Of a DNA stretch of 64,000 nucleotides, positions 43,414-51,777 are shown one piece after another. The notes below the pieces were generated by a model. The model made no database searches. It saw only the letters and a program-made list of their open reading frames with translations, and had not been told where the DNA came from. Source of the stretch: Candidatus Methanoperedens sp. (GTDB taxonomy: Archaea; Halobacteriota; Methanosarcinia; Methanosarcinales; Methanoperedenaceae); assembly GCA_012026795.1 (NCBI GenBank), contig VEPM01000010.1:62001-126000 (forward strand). Direction: 5' to 3'. Position numbers and translations under genes: made by a program. The first letter of the stretch is position 1. Each line of letters starts with the position of its first letter.

Positions 43414-43842
43414 ATGACAGCAAGCCTGAATTTCTTTAAACAATATCACAGCACTGTAATAAAAGCACTGGGCGAGGATGCCAGGAAAGTAAATGCAAAA
43501 GTGGGTTCAATATTTGCCGATAACTGGGCTGATAAAGCAGGAGATATAAAAAACCAGGGCGAATTTGCAAAGAGTTTTGAGGATTATCTCAAGAATGACC
43601 TGGAATTCGCAAAATATGTAAAGGTCAACTGCGACGAGAATAATTATACTCTTGATATCAAAGGATGTGCAATTTGCCATGGTAATGAAATACTCAGGAA
43701 GGAAGGCATAGCAACAGCATGTCCCATAGTCCAGGCAGCAAAATACGCGGCTGTTAAGAAAATCGGAAGGAACGTTATTACTAAAGGTGTTGATAAACCC
43801 GGAACAGTGGGAGAGTGTACTATCAAGTTTGAACTCGAGTGA
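43414..43842 (+). CDS. Cysteine-rich stand-alone protein resembling a methanogen output domain
   Basis: The 142-residue protein has a helical first half and an end with KGCAICHGNEILRKEG, ACPIVQAAKYAAVKKIG and GTVGECTIKFELE. The order Cys-Cys-His, CP, Ala-rich helix, GxxxCxIxxE resembles the C-terminal MetOD1 part of the response regulator at 40406-41251 (CP, CMM helix, GGDDCCLIEL). CAICH is CxxCH, but the lack of a signal peptide argues against a c-type cytochrome; metal or Fe-S binding is possible. It is divergent from the histidine kinase and has its own promoter and GGAGGT. Confidence 0.6.
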   Translation: MTASLNFFKQYHSTVIKALGEDARKVNAKVGSIFADNWADKAGDIKNQGEFAKSFEDYLKNDLEFAKYVKVNCDENNYTLDIKGCAICHGNEILRKEGIATACPIVQAAKYAAVKKIGRNVITKGVDKPGTVGECTIKFELE

Positions 43843-43846
43843 AATA

Positions 43847-45166
43847 CTCCCTGCTAAAGCAAGGGAGCTTCCTGCTTCATTGCTTCTCTATTGAGATTGC
43901 TCAGGCAGGCTTGAAATCCCGTAGTTCCTACGGTACTGATTGATCTATTTTTAATATTGATTGCAGCATTATGATCTCTATCCAGAATAAGGCCACAAAA
44001 AGGACAACTATGCACCCGAACTTTCAGGTCTTTTGAGACTGATTTACCACAATTGCTACAACTCTGACTCGTATTTCTCGGATTAACAAATTCAACTATT
44101 TTCCCAGCGTATTCTGCTTTGGACTTTGTTAAATTAATTAACTGTGACCATCCTGCATCTAATATGGATTTGGCAAGATGATGGTTCTGTACCATGTTTT
44201 GTACTTGTAAATCCTCAAATACAATATGATCATATTTCTTAACAAGATTCGTACTTAATTTTTGATTGAAATCTTTCCTCTGATTCCTGATTCTTCGATG
44301 TACTTTTGCTACAACGATTCTCTGATTATCCCGGTTCTTTGAACGAAGTTTCTTTTTTGATAGATGTATCTGTTCCCTTGATAGTCTTTTTTCAGATGCC
44401 CTTAGAAATTCAGGTGGTTCTATCTGTGTCCCATTGCTCATTGTTATTAAGGAATTTAAGCCAACATCAATTCCTGTTTTGGTCTTGATCTCAACAGATA
44501 TTACGGGTATTTCGATTTCACAGGAAAAAGTAACATACCAGTGGTCAATATCCTTCTTGATCGTACAGGTCTTGATTTTTCCTTCGATTTCTCGATGTAA
44601 TATTATCTTGATAGCTCCGATTTTCGATAAGTTGAGTTTTTCCTTTTTGAGTGAAAAACCTGATTGTGGATATGTGAAACTATTATACCTGTTCCTTCCC
44701 TGGAATCGAGGATAGCCAAAGCCGTTAAAGAAATTCTTAAAGCTTCTATCAACTCTTTTCAGGACGTTCTGGAGTACTTGAGAGAATACTTCTTTCTGGA
44801 AATCTGTCTTTGACCCTGACAGGCTATTAGCCTGGTCGTAATAGTTCATCCATTCTGGTTTTCCCCAGGGAGTTACATCAAAAGACCGCTTTAATTCATT
44901 AAGTTCCGATTCTCTTTTTCGTTCAGAAAGAGAATCATTATAGAGGTGTCTGCATGTGGAAAGTGTTCTATTTAGGATTACCTCTTGATTCTTAGTTGGA
45001 TATATCCTGAATTGATATGTTTTTTTCATGCAAAATCTACAAGCCTTATATTGTTTTGATGCTATTTATGTTTTGTATATCCCTAAAATGCAGAATCGAC
45101 AACTACTTTTTCGGGATAGATATTACAATTGCAGGGGTCAGATTCATCCCCGTCCTACAGGAACGG
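43847..45166 (-). mobile_element. Solo IS200/IS605-family (TnpB-only, IS1341-like) element
   Basis: A complete tnpB gene is bracketed by hairpins: CTCCCTGC-TAAA-GCAAGGGAG at 43847-43867 (the tnpB stop codon lies at the loop side) and CCCGTCCT-AC-AGGAACGGG at 45148-45166. Both stems carry a bulged A, the form typical of IS605-type ends recognised by TnpA. No tnpA is present, so movement would need a transposase in trans. The ends are estimated from the hairpins; the exact target junction is not certain. Confidence 0.75.
43854..45029 (-). CDS. tnpB: RNA-guided nuclease TnpB
   Basis: TnpB is the omega-RNA-guided DNA endonuclease of IS200/IS605 elements and the ancestor of Cas12. The 391-residue protein is complete: RuvC-like D188 (GIDVGLNSL), E272 (VFEDLQVQN) and D352 (DRDHNAAINI), with the zinc ribbon C324, C327, C342 and C345. 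All active residues are present, so it may be functional. The unusual last 25 residues (SISTVGTTGFQACLSNLNRE) are encoded by the region where the omega RNA should lie, which also forms the right end. Confidence 0.92.
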   Translation of the reverse strand: MKKTYQFRIYPTKNQEVILNRTLSTCRHLYNDSLSERKRESELNELKRSFDVTPWGKPEWMNYYDQANSLSGSKTDFQKEVFSQVLQNVLKRVDRSFKNFFNGFGYPRFQGRNRYNSFTYPQSGFSLKKEKLNLSKIGAIKIILHREIEGKIKTCTIKKDIDHWYVTFSCEIEIPVISVEIKTKTGIDVGLNSLITMSNGTQIEPPEFLRASEKRLSREQIHLSKKKLRSKNRDNQRIVVAKVHRRIRNQRKDFNQKLSTNLVKKYDHIVFEDLQVQNMVQNHHLAKSILDAGWSQLINLTKSKAEYAGKIVEFVNPRNTSQSCSNCGKSVSKDLKVRVHSCPFCGLILDRDHNAAINIKNRSISTVGTTGFQACLSNLNREAMKQEAPLL

Positions 45167-45173
45167 GTTTTCT

Positions 45174-45866
45174 CTACCCCTTGACCCGAGTTTCTAATCT
45201 TTCAAGTAAAGGATCTTTTGTGCCGGATATTTCAAAAGCGCGTTTTCTCCTCAGACAGGATTCGCACGTTCCACAGGGTTTTTCCGATCCATCGTAACAT
45301 GACCATGACCATTCAAGAGGCGCCCCGATTTCAAGACCGCGCTTCACGATATCGGATTTATTCATGGAGATCAGGGGGGCATAGACCGAAGTTTTTGTGA
45401 GGGTTCCGAATTTTAACATTTCATTGAAACGCTTAACGAATTCGATCGTATTATCCGGGAACGTTGCAGCTTCTTCGACATCAAAACCCGTGACAATTGT
45501 GTCATATTTAAAGTTTTCGGCAAGTGCTGCTCCTATTGAAAGAAAAACAACATTACGCGCCGGTACCCAGACATTTTCCGCTGATTTTTTCGTAATTTCC
45601 TTATCATCGAGTTCATTCTCTGATATTTCCGGCAGAGCACTTCCTCCGGTCAGAGCACCCCGGAAGGTCCTGTACCATGGAAGTTCTATGACAACGTGTC
45701 CTGCTTTATATCGCTCACAAATCGTCTTTGCAAATGAGATCTCTTTTCCTCGTGCTTTCTGGCCATAATCAAAAGTTACGCACAGGATTTCATCACTTAT
45801 ATCATATGCTTCTTTGAAGGCGACTGTGGAATCAAGACCAGATGAAAGTAAAACTATGGGTTTCAT
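45174..45866 (-). CDS. queC: 7-Cyano-7-deazaguanine synthase
   Basis: QueC makes preQ0 from 7-carboxy-7-deazaguanine, in the archaeosine pathway in archaea. The chosen ATG at 45866 gives 230 residues starting MKPIVLLSSGLDSTVAFKEA with the PP-loop SGLDST; an upstream start at 45938 runs into the dCMP deaminase gene. The zinc site is CYDGSEKPCGTCESC. The 3' end lies next to the TnpB element's left hairpin, so the insertion was just beyond the stop codon. RaSEA at 49318-50343 serves the same pathway. Confidence 0.93.
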   Translation of the reverse strand: MKPIVLLSSGLDSTVAFKEAYDISDEILCVTFDYGQKARGKEISFAKTICERYKAGHVVIELPWYRTFRGALTGGSALPEISENELDDKEITKKSAENVWVPARNVVFLSIGAALAENFKYDTIVTGFDVEEAATFPDNTIEFVKRFNEMLKFGTLTKTSVYAPLISMNKSDIVKRGLEIGAPLEWSWSCYDGSEKPCGTCESCLRRKRAFEISGTKDPLLERLETRVKG

Positions 45867-45925
45867 ATTGAACAATTGATTCTTTAAGCAGTAAATATTT
45901 ATCGTTTGGTGGTTATTAATTGCCG

Positions 45926-46384
45926 ATGCGACCCACACTGGATGAATATTTCATGGAAATAGCAACGATTGTTGCAAAACGCTCCACATGCCTCAGGAAC
46001 CAGGTAGGGGCGGTAATAGTGAAAGATAAGAGGATACTTTCCACAGGTTATAATGGCGCACCAAGGAATCTTGAACACTGTCTTGATATAGGATGTATCA
46101 GACAGCAAAACAATATTGCGTCGGGGACGCGTCATGAACTGTGCCGCGCCGTCCATGCGGAACAAAATGCCATTATCCAGGCTGCGCTTCATGGTGTGAG
46201 TATTGAGAACGCTACTGTTTATTGCACTCACCAGCCATGCATCCTGTGTGCAAAGATGCTGATCAATTCAAGAATTGAAAAAATCGTGTATGGGACGGTA
46301 TATCCTGATAAAGAATCCCTGGTTTTTTTTGATAAAGCAGGTGTTAAGGTTGAGCAATTTACACCTCCAATCCATGAGCAGTGA
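45926..46384 (+). CDS. Deoxycytidylate (dCMP) deaminase
   Basis: This enzyme deaminates dCMP to dUMP for thymidylate synthesis. The 152-residue zinc enzyme has HAEQNAI with catalytic His and Glu, and [12 protein letters not shown] with the two zinc cysteines; the N-terminal [20 protein letters not shown] and [17 protein letters not shown] are typical of the family. I take ATG 45926 over the TTG at 45920. It is divergent from queC and coupled to carS, which overlaps it by 4 bases if a GTG is used. Confidence 0.9.
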   Translation: MRPTLDEYFMEIATIVAKRSTCLRNQVGAVIVKDKRILSTGYNGAPRNLEHCLDIGCIRQQNNIASGTRHELCRAVHAEQNAIIQAALHGVSIENATVYCTHQPCILCAKMLINSRIEKIVYGTVYPDKESLVFFDKAGVKVEQFTPPIHEQ

Positions 46385-46389
46385 GGTTA

Positions 46390-46941
46390 ATGTTTGAAAT
46401 TTTTGTAACTATTTTCGGATTGATCCTGAAAGCGTCATGGCTGATGCTTCCGGCTTACATGGCGAACCCGACTGCTGTTGTTTTCGGGGGTGGGACACCC
46501 ATTGACCTGGGGAAGAACTGGAAAGACGGCAGAAGAATATTTGGCGATGGCAAGACCTTTCACGGTCTTGTGGGGGGTACTGCATGCGGCGTTATCGCAG
46601 GTTTTATCCAGATGCAGTTCACGCCACTGCAATATCTCGGTACATTCACTTTCATATCGATATTCACGCTGTCTTTTGGCGCTCTTCTTGGCGATATGGC
46701 AAAAAGTTTTTTTAAAAGGAGGCTTGGGTATGAACGCGGTGCAGAATTTCCTCTTGTTGACCAGCTTGATTTTGTGGCAGGCGCCTGGATATTAACATAT
46801 CTCTTTGACCCGGTGTGGTTTTCAGATAATTTCCTTGCAGCGCCATGGATAATGGTCACTGTTGTTCTTTTCACACCGCTTTTACATCGGCTGACTAATA
46901 TTATCGGATATTATGCCAGATTAAAAAAGGAGCCCTGGTAA
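46390..46941 (+). CDS. carS: CDP-archaeol synthase
   Basis: CarS activates unsaturated archaetidic acid with CTP to CDP-archaeol, the key intermediate of archaeal phospholipids. The protein (about 183 residues from ATG 46390; a GTG at 46381 overlaps the deaminase stop) has five or more membrane helices and the family signature NPTAVVFGGGTPIDLGKNWK, RRIFGDGKTFHG and DMAKSFFKRRLGYERG. All are strongly conserved in CarS. It is followed directly by pyrE (1-base overlap). Confidence 0.92.
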   Translation: MFEIFVTIFGLILKASWLMLPAYMANPTAVVFGGGTPIDLGKNWKDGRRIFGDGKTFHGLVGGTACGVIAGFIQMQFTPLQYLGTFTFISIFTLSFGALLGDMAKSFFKRRLGYERGAEFPLVDQLDFVAGAWILTYLFDPVWFSDNFLAAPWIMVTVVLFTPLLHRLTNIIGYYARLKKEPW

Positions 46942-47471
46942 TGACTTCACTTAAAGAATCACTTAAAGAATGCGGGGCAATTAAATTCGGGGATTTTACC
47001 CTTGCCTCAGGAAAGAAGAGCAAATATTATATCGATATTAAAAAAGCAAGCGCATCTCCTCATATTTTGAAACAGGTCGCTGCTGAGATTTCAGGAAAGA
47101 TGAAGCACCATTCAATTAAAGCGGATTATATCGGATGTGTGGCGCTTGGCGGCGTCCCGATAGCCGTTGCGGTATCGCTTGAAACCGACCTGCCCCTTAT
47201 AATTATCAGGAAAGAAGCCAAGGAATATGGGACAAAAAGGCAGATTGTAGGGGATTTTATCAAAAACAGCACAGTAATCATGGTTGAAGATGTTGCAACG
47301 ACAGGCGGCTCTGTTTTGAAAGCGATCAAACTCTTAAAAGGTGAGGGCCTGGTGGTCCGGCATGTTATTGTTGTTGTTGATCGCGAGGAGGGAGCGGTGG
47401 AGGCACTGGCGGATGAAGGCGTTGAGTTAATACCGCTTGTGAGGATAGGCGAGTTGTTGCATGGAAACTGA
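46941..47471 (+). CDS. pyrE: Orotate phosphoribosyltransferase
   Basis: PyrE joins orotate to PRPP in UMP synthesis. The 176-residue protein has SGKKSKYYIDIKKASASPHI at the start, LGGVPIAVAVSLETDLPLII, KEAKEYGTKRQIVG and the PRPP motif VIMVEDVATTGGSVLKAI. The length is normal for the archaeal enzyme. It overlaps carS by one base and the following cysteine-cluster gene by 11 bases, so the group is a compact operon. Confidence 0.95.
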   Translation: MTSLKESLKECGAIKFGDFTLASGKKSKYYIDIKKASASPHILKQVAAEISGKMKHHSIKADYIGCVALGGVPIAVAVSLETDLPLIIIRKEAKEYGTKRQIVGDFIKNSTVIMVEDVATTGGSVLKAIKLLKGEGLVVRHVIVVVDREEGAVEALADEGVELIPLVRIGELLHGN

Positions 47472-47997
47472 CATCAATAAGATAAAGAAGATATCAAGAC
47501 AAAAAGAAGAGGAGAATTGGAAATTCCGGTCATTTTTGAAAATGTGCAATATATCGGATGAAAAAATAGATTCGGTTGTCCATAAATTATATCGTGATAT
47601 CGTTTCAGAAATAGATTGTCAAAAGTGCGCCAATTGCTGCGTAGAAATGGTACCAATCCTGGATAATGAAGATATAGATAAATTCTCAAAAAGTTCAGGG
47701 ATTCCTGTTGCTGAATTCAAAAGCAGGTATCTTGTAAAAAATAAAGGATCAAACGATTACACTTTTAATAAGATACCATGCCCTTTCCTCAAAAATAATT
47801 CATGTTCATGCTATGCCTATCGTCCCAAGGATTGTGTGGCTTATCCTCATTTGCATAAGAATGAGTTCACTTCAAGATTGATAAATATAATTGTAAATTG
47901 TTCAATCTGCCCGATCGTGTTTAATGTTTTTGAGGGGGTGAAAAATGAAATTTTTTATTATGACCGGGAGGAAAAAGAAAATTTAAAAATAGAATAA
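47461..47997 (+). CDS. YkgJ-family cysteine-cluster protein
   Basis: The 178-residue protein has a helical front part and a Cys cluster: DCQKCANCCVEMVPILD, CPFLKNNSCSCYAYRPKDC and NCSICPIVF. This is the YkgJ Fe-S/zinc-cluster pattern; the function is unknown. It overlaps pyrE by 11 bases and is the last gene of the operon. It is a longer relative of the small protein at 24887-25147. Confidence 0.8.
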   Translation: METDINKIKKISRQKEEENWKFRSFLKMCNISDEKIDSVVHKLYRDIVSEIDCQKCANCCVEMVPILDNEDIDKFSKSSGIPVAEFKSRYLVKNKGSNDYTFNKIPCPFLKNNSCSCYAYRPKDCVAYPHLHKNEFTSRLINIIVNCSICPIVFNVFEGVKNEIFYYDREEKENLKIE

Positions 47998-48002
47998 ATT
48001 TG

Positions 48003-48143
48003 GTGAAATATTTTCAAAATTTAAACCAAAATCATTTTGTATTAGAAAAAGATAATCCTAAAAGTAATAACGATATATCAAAATTACGGCGATTGTGGGG
48101 AGAGTATAATGATCGTGGTATTTTTGGTGAGAATATACTTTAA
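48003..48143 (+). CDS. Possible 46-residue small protein
   Basis: A GTG-started frame (VKYFQNLNQNHFVLEKDNPK..., ending WGEYNDRGIFGENIL) lies between the cysteine-cluster gene and the DUF305 gene. It reads like real coding sequence (charged, balanced composition), but I recognise no family. It may also be a leftover from an older gene. Confidence 0.3.
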   Translation: MKYFQNLNQNHFVLEKDNPKSNNDISKLRRLWGEYNDRGIFGENIL

Positions 48144-48153
48144 GGGGTGAAAT

Positions 48154-48915
48154 ATGAGAAATAAAATATTAACTGTGGCTATTATAACCGGGATATTACT
48201 GGTATCTGGTATGACCTCTGTAATGGCCGGAAATATAAGCGACGGAAATACAGGAGATATGCAAAATCATAAGTGTTCTTCCGAAATGATGACAAATATG
48301 GAAGCGGACTATCCGAAGGATATAATGTCCGGTTACAGTAATACAATGATGGGTGGCAGAATGATGGGAGACATAGATCGCAACTTCATCGAGCAGATGA
48401 TTCCTCATCATAAGATGGCGATCACGGAGGCTGATATTGCGCTGCAAAAGGCAGAGCATGAAGAGATAAAGAAACTTGCGACGGATATAAAAACTGCACA
48501 GGCCAAAGAAATCGATGACATGCGTTCCTGGTACAAAGAGTGGTATGGAACCGAAGTCCCGGAATATCCAACGGGAATGGGCATGATGAGCGGGGATACA
48601 AGCATTGAACGCCTCAATAATACCGATAATTTTGATAAAGAGTTCATCGAACAAATGATCCACCACCATCAAATGGCAATCATGATGGCTGATATTGCGC
48701 TGCAAAAGGCAGAGCGTGAAGAGATAAAGAAAATTGCGGCAGACATAAAAACTGCACAGGCCAAAGAAATCGATGACATGCGCTCCTGGTACAAAGAGTG
48801 GTATGGAACTGAAGTTCCAGAGAACCCAACGGGAATGGGAGACATGATGAGTGATGGGATGATGGATGGTGGAATGATGGGTGATGGGATGATGAGTGAT
48901 GAATTATGGAGGTAA
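48154..48915 (+). CDS. Secreted protein with two DUF305 domains
   Basis: The 253-residue protein has a signal peptide (KILTVAIITGILLVSGMTSV) and two near-identical DUF305 domains (FIEQMIPHHKMAITEADIAL; FIEQMIHHHQMAIMMADIAL), each with MI-x-HH-x-MA, the family's histidine motif, and DDMRSWYKEWYGTEVPE. Met-rich stretches fill the start and end (NTMMGGRMMGD; MMSDGMMDGGMMGDGMMSDE). DUF305 has a ferritin-like four-helix fold; Met and His together suggest copper or silver binding outside the cell, which is inference. The repeats are almost identical in DNA, so the duplication is recent. Confidence 0.8.
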   Translation: MRNKILTVAIITGILLVSGMTSVMAGNISDGNTGDMQNHKCSSEMMTNMEADYPKDIMSGYSNTMMGGRMMGDIDRNFIEQMIPHHKMAITEADIALQKAEHEEIKKLATDIKTAQAKEIDDMRSWYKEWYGTEVPEYPTGMGMMSGDTSIERLNNTDNFDKEFIEQMIHHHQMAIMMADIALQKAEREEIKKIAADIKTAQAKEIDDMRSWYKEWYGTEVPENPTGMGDMMSDGMMDGGMMGDGMMSDELWR

Positions 48916-49317
48916 GTTAAATGAAATAATAAAGATGTTTGCAATATGAACGCGGATTCAATGATGAATCGATTAACCATGAATCCAAAGATAATGAGAT
49001 GGGCACCAGAGGAACGATGTGATCGATATGATTGAAGACTTTCAGTTCAATACGATTTCGGAGACTCTTCAACAATAGATTCATATCTTTCATCTTCTAT
49101 ACGAATTTCTTACGTGAGGTCTTCCGCCCAAGCTTGAATTTGCCTTTTCGGGTTTTATCGCAAAGTATAGCTTGTAGAGTCTTAGACCCCGCTGGACTCA
49201 CTTCACCTTGCTGTGGCGCAGAACTCTCTGCTATGCCAGACAGGGTGTTCAGTTCTGAGGTGGCGGCTTACCCTTTCCTCATGCTGGAAATCGATGACGT
49301 ATGAAAAATAATCCTGT
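48916..49317. other. Intergenic stretch with a possible TnpB tail remnant
   Basis: No intact gene seen between the DUF305 gene and the archaeosine radical-SAM gene. The reverse strand at 49097-49267 carries a coding-like piece (see next entry). The rest is short frames. Confidence 0.4.
49097..49267 (-). pseudogene. Possible TnpB C-terminal tail remnant
   Basis: Reverse frame AATSELNTLSGIAESSAPQQ continuing GEVSPAGSKTLQ and ending in a basic tail (KGKFKLGRKTSRKKFV). Low-complexity, guide-RNA-encoded tails of this style close many TnpB proteins, but no nuclease motif remains. Upstream the frame is cut by a stop. This is a guess from style. Confidence 0.3.
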
Positions 49318-50343
49318 CTATTTCACAAGCGGCGCCCCGAATGTGAAATCCTCAAGCTCAACTACTTTTTTCCATAACTCTTTGCAGTCACAATCAAGAT
49401 TCTTAAAAACAGCAGTATCCTGGGTCAGCGAGAAAATACGGATGGCCTCTGCCACATCATTATCGCATTTACCGCAATTATGGGGGCCGCGCATTGAACC
49501 TGCGCCCACCGGGTCTGACATTATAACCGTTCCCGGGGATGATTCCTTTCCGACCTTAAGCGCTTCAACAGCGCTCCATAACCACGGCGGCCTGTAATCA
49601 CCGCGCTCGAACATCTCATCCACAAGTGTTCCCTTCTGGACATTGCACAGGTTCATGGATATTGTCCTGACAAAGGGCGCGGCATCATTAATGGAATTAA
49701 TCATGTCATTCATGGCGATCCCTTCTGAAAGAAATGGCGGTTTTTGCATAAGGTACGCTTTTACGGTCACATCATTCCTTCCTGCAACTTCGCTTGCCCC
49801 TGTAAAATCAGAAAATGAAAAACCTTTATTGATGCAGTCCTTTCTGATCATGTCATTACTGGTTTCAAGACCCATTGCCACTTCAAACCTCTTGCCAAGA
49901 GCCTCTCTTGCTTCTGCCAGCTTCTCGTCAGTTACGTATTCCGGTCTTGTCTCTGCGATCACTTTTTTTACCCGGTCATTTTCTCTTAACCGTGACAGCA
50001 TCTCGATACGCGTTGAAGATCCGATCTCGCTATCATCAAGAAAACTGCCTGATGTGAATATTTTTACAATGAATTCTTCATCCTTGCAGCACGACATTGC
50101 ATAATCGAATTGCTTCATCAGGTCATCATGCGATGGGGGTGAGCGCGCGCTATCATAAACATACCCGCACATGGTGCAGTTGTTCCAGCGGCAGCCTGAG
50201 GTCTGGAAAATAATGGTTAACGCGGTTACAGGCTTTCCATCAAGCAGGTCTTTCCCTGTCCAGACAGCGGTAGGCCTGTCAGGGGGAGTGAATTTGATCT
50301 TTTGCTTTGCGCGGATATTTCGTATAACTGTTGTGAGTGACAT
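49318..50343 (-). CDS. Archaeosine synthase radical-SAM subunit (RaSEA)
   Basis: RaSEA works with ArcS to turn the lysine adduct of preQ0-tRNA into archaeosine. The protein (341 residues from ATG 50343) has a radical SAM cluster motif CRWNNCTMCGY, followed by MPPF-like YLMQKPPFLSEG and ETRPEYVTDEKL. A C-terminal Cys group (HNCGKCDNDV; NLDCDCKELW) is also typical of the COG1244 family. It begins just after the GMP synthase gene stop on the same strand. QueC, another step of the pathway, lies 4 kb away. Confidence 0.88.
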   Translation of the reverse strand: MSLTTVIRNIRAKQKIKFTPPDRPTAVWTGKDLLDGKPVTALTIIFQTSGCRWNNCTMCGYVYDSARSPPSHDDLMKQFDYAMSCCKDEEFIVKIFTSGSFLDDSEIGSSTRIEMLSRLRENDRVKKVIAETRPEYVTDEKLAEAREALGKRFEVAMGLETSNDMIRKDCINKGFSFSDFTGASEVAGRNDVTVKAYLMQKPPFLSEGIAMNDMINSINDAAPFVRTISMNLCNVQKGTLVDEMFERGDYRPPWLWSAVEALKVGKESSPGTVIMSDPVGAGSMRGPHNCGKCDNDVAEAIRIFSLTQDTAVFKNLDCDCKELWKKVVELEDFTFGAPLVK

Positions 50344-50347
50344 GGCT

Positions 50348-51262
50348 TTACTCAAATTCAATCGTCGCCGGAGGTTTCGGTGTCAGGTCATAAAGAACCC
50401 TTGAAACACCTGGTATCTGGCTTGTTATCCTGGACTCGATCCTTCGAAGCACACTCCACGGCAATTCCATGGACTCTGCCGTCATCCCGTCCCTTGAACT
50501 TACGGCGCGCACTGCGATTATCCATCCATGCACCCTCACATCTCCTTTTACACCAGTTCCCTTTTCAATAAGCGCAGCAAATGTCTGCCATGGGGCAAAT
50601 TGCTCCACAAGTTCTTCTTCAACAATTGCATTTGCTTCCCTTATCACATCCAGCTTTTCCTCGGTGACTTCTCCAATTATCCTGACTGAAAGGCCAGGCC
50701 CGGGGAATGGCATCCTGTCCGAGATTTCCTTCGGAAGGCCAAGCGCTCTTGCAACCTCCCGCACTTCATCTTTGTAAAGGTCTGCTATCGGTTCGACAAT
50801 ACCTTCAAAATCAATAACTGATGGCAGGCCGCCAACATTATGGTGACTCTTTATCCCGCCTTCTGACTCTATCCTGTCCGGATAAATTGTTCCCTGGATA
50901 AGATATCGTGCTCCGAGTTTCCTGGCTTCCTTTTCAAATTCCCTGATAAAAGCCTCACCTACTGCTTTTCTTTTTTTCTCAGGATCGGTTTGTCCTTTCA
51001 GGGCTTTGAGGAAATTTACTTTTCCATCCACGACCCGGAGGTTCATATCGGAAAATATTGTCTTAATCCTCTCAGTTTCACCCTTTCGCATAAGGCCAGT
51101 GTCAATGTAAATGGGTGTCAGCATATCTCCTATTGCCCTGTGCGCAAGTACGGCACAGACAGAACTATCAACTCCACCTGAAAGGGCGATTATTGCCCGG
51201 CCTTTAATATCTTTCCTAATTTTTTCAATGCTATCATGAATGAATTTATCAACTTTGACCAT
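50348..51262 (-). CDS. guaAb: GMP synthase, ATP-pyrophosphatase subunit
   Basis: In many archaea GMP synthase is split; this subunit activates XMP and adds ammonia. The 304-residue protein has [20 protein letters not shown] (PP-loop), [20 protein letters not shown] and the C-terminal dimer part [18 protein letters not shown]. All are family signatures. The glutaminase subunit (GuaAa) is not in this window. It precedes the RaSEA gene in the same direction. Confidence 0.94.
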   Translation of the reverse strand: MVKVDKFIHDSIEKIRKDIKGRAIIALSGGVDSSVCAVLAHRAIGDMLTPIYIDTGLMRKGETERIKTIFSDMNLRVVDGKVNFLKALKGQTDPEKKRKAVGEAFIREFEKEARKLGARYLIQGTIYPDRIESEGGIKSHHNVGGLPSVIDFEGIVEPIADLYKDEVREVARALGLPKEISDRMPFPGPGLSVRIIGEVTEEKLDVIREANAIVEEELVEQFAPWQTFAALIEKGTGVKGDVRVHGWIIAVRAVSSRDGMTAESMELPWSVLRRIESRITSQIPGVSRVLYDLTPKPPATIEFE

Positions 51263-51330
51263 TAGCCTCTAAATTATTATTAATGCTTTAAATGGTTTTA
51301 CTCTTTTTCTTATGCGGGAAATCATTCAAC

Positions 51331-51600
51331 TCATGGCAATATTTTTGTATATGCTTTCATGTAATTAGAAATATCACAGAGATTTATCACTTCAGAACAT
51401 ATCGATTGGGCATATTCAACTGCCTCTATACAATTCATGCATATATCCCTGCCATATAGATCATTAATTTCAATTAACTCAAAAAATACGGGCGTATTAA
51501 CAAGTTTGAAATTATTTCCTTCAATATATAACTCTTCCATTTGTTTTTGTGTAAAACCCTTTTTTAACAATTTTATTCTTTCCTCAATTGTCTCTAGCAT
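51331..51600 (-). CDS. Hypothetical protein
   Basis: No family recognised. The 89-residue acidic, helical protein (MLETIEERIKLLKKGFTQKQ ... GRDICMNCIEAVEYAQSICS) contains CMNC and a further Cys pair, possibly metal-binding. It is AT-rich and lies between guaAb and an AT-rich upstream region. Confidence 0.45.
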   Translation of the reverse strand: MLETIEERIKLLKKGFTQKQMEELYIEGNNFKLVNTPVFFELIEINDLYGRDICMNCIEAVEYAQSICSEVINLCDISNYMKAYTKILP

Positions 51601-51777
51601 TTTTTATCCTTCCACATATGTTTCGAACACCGATATCTTATAAAGATACATAATGATAATAATGATTTAAATATTTTGGTAACAAATCTGATAATAAATG
51701 TGATATTAATACAGATAATTAAATCAAATATATCAAAGCATATAATTATAGTCATGTAAAATTATAATGAAACCATT

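Noticed and set aside
43414-43842. c-type cytochrome (CAICH motif)
   Set aside because: There is no signal peptide and only one CxxCH; the resemblance to the cysteine-containing output domain nearby is a better explanation.
48154-48915. Tandem repeat region as CRISPR-like
   Set aside because: The repeats are long, coding and only two in number; they are duplicated protein domains.
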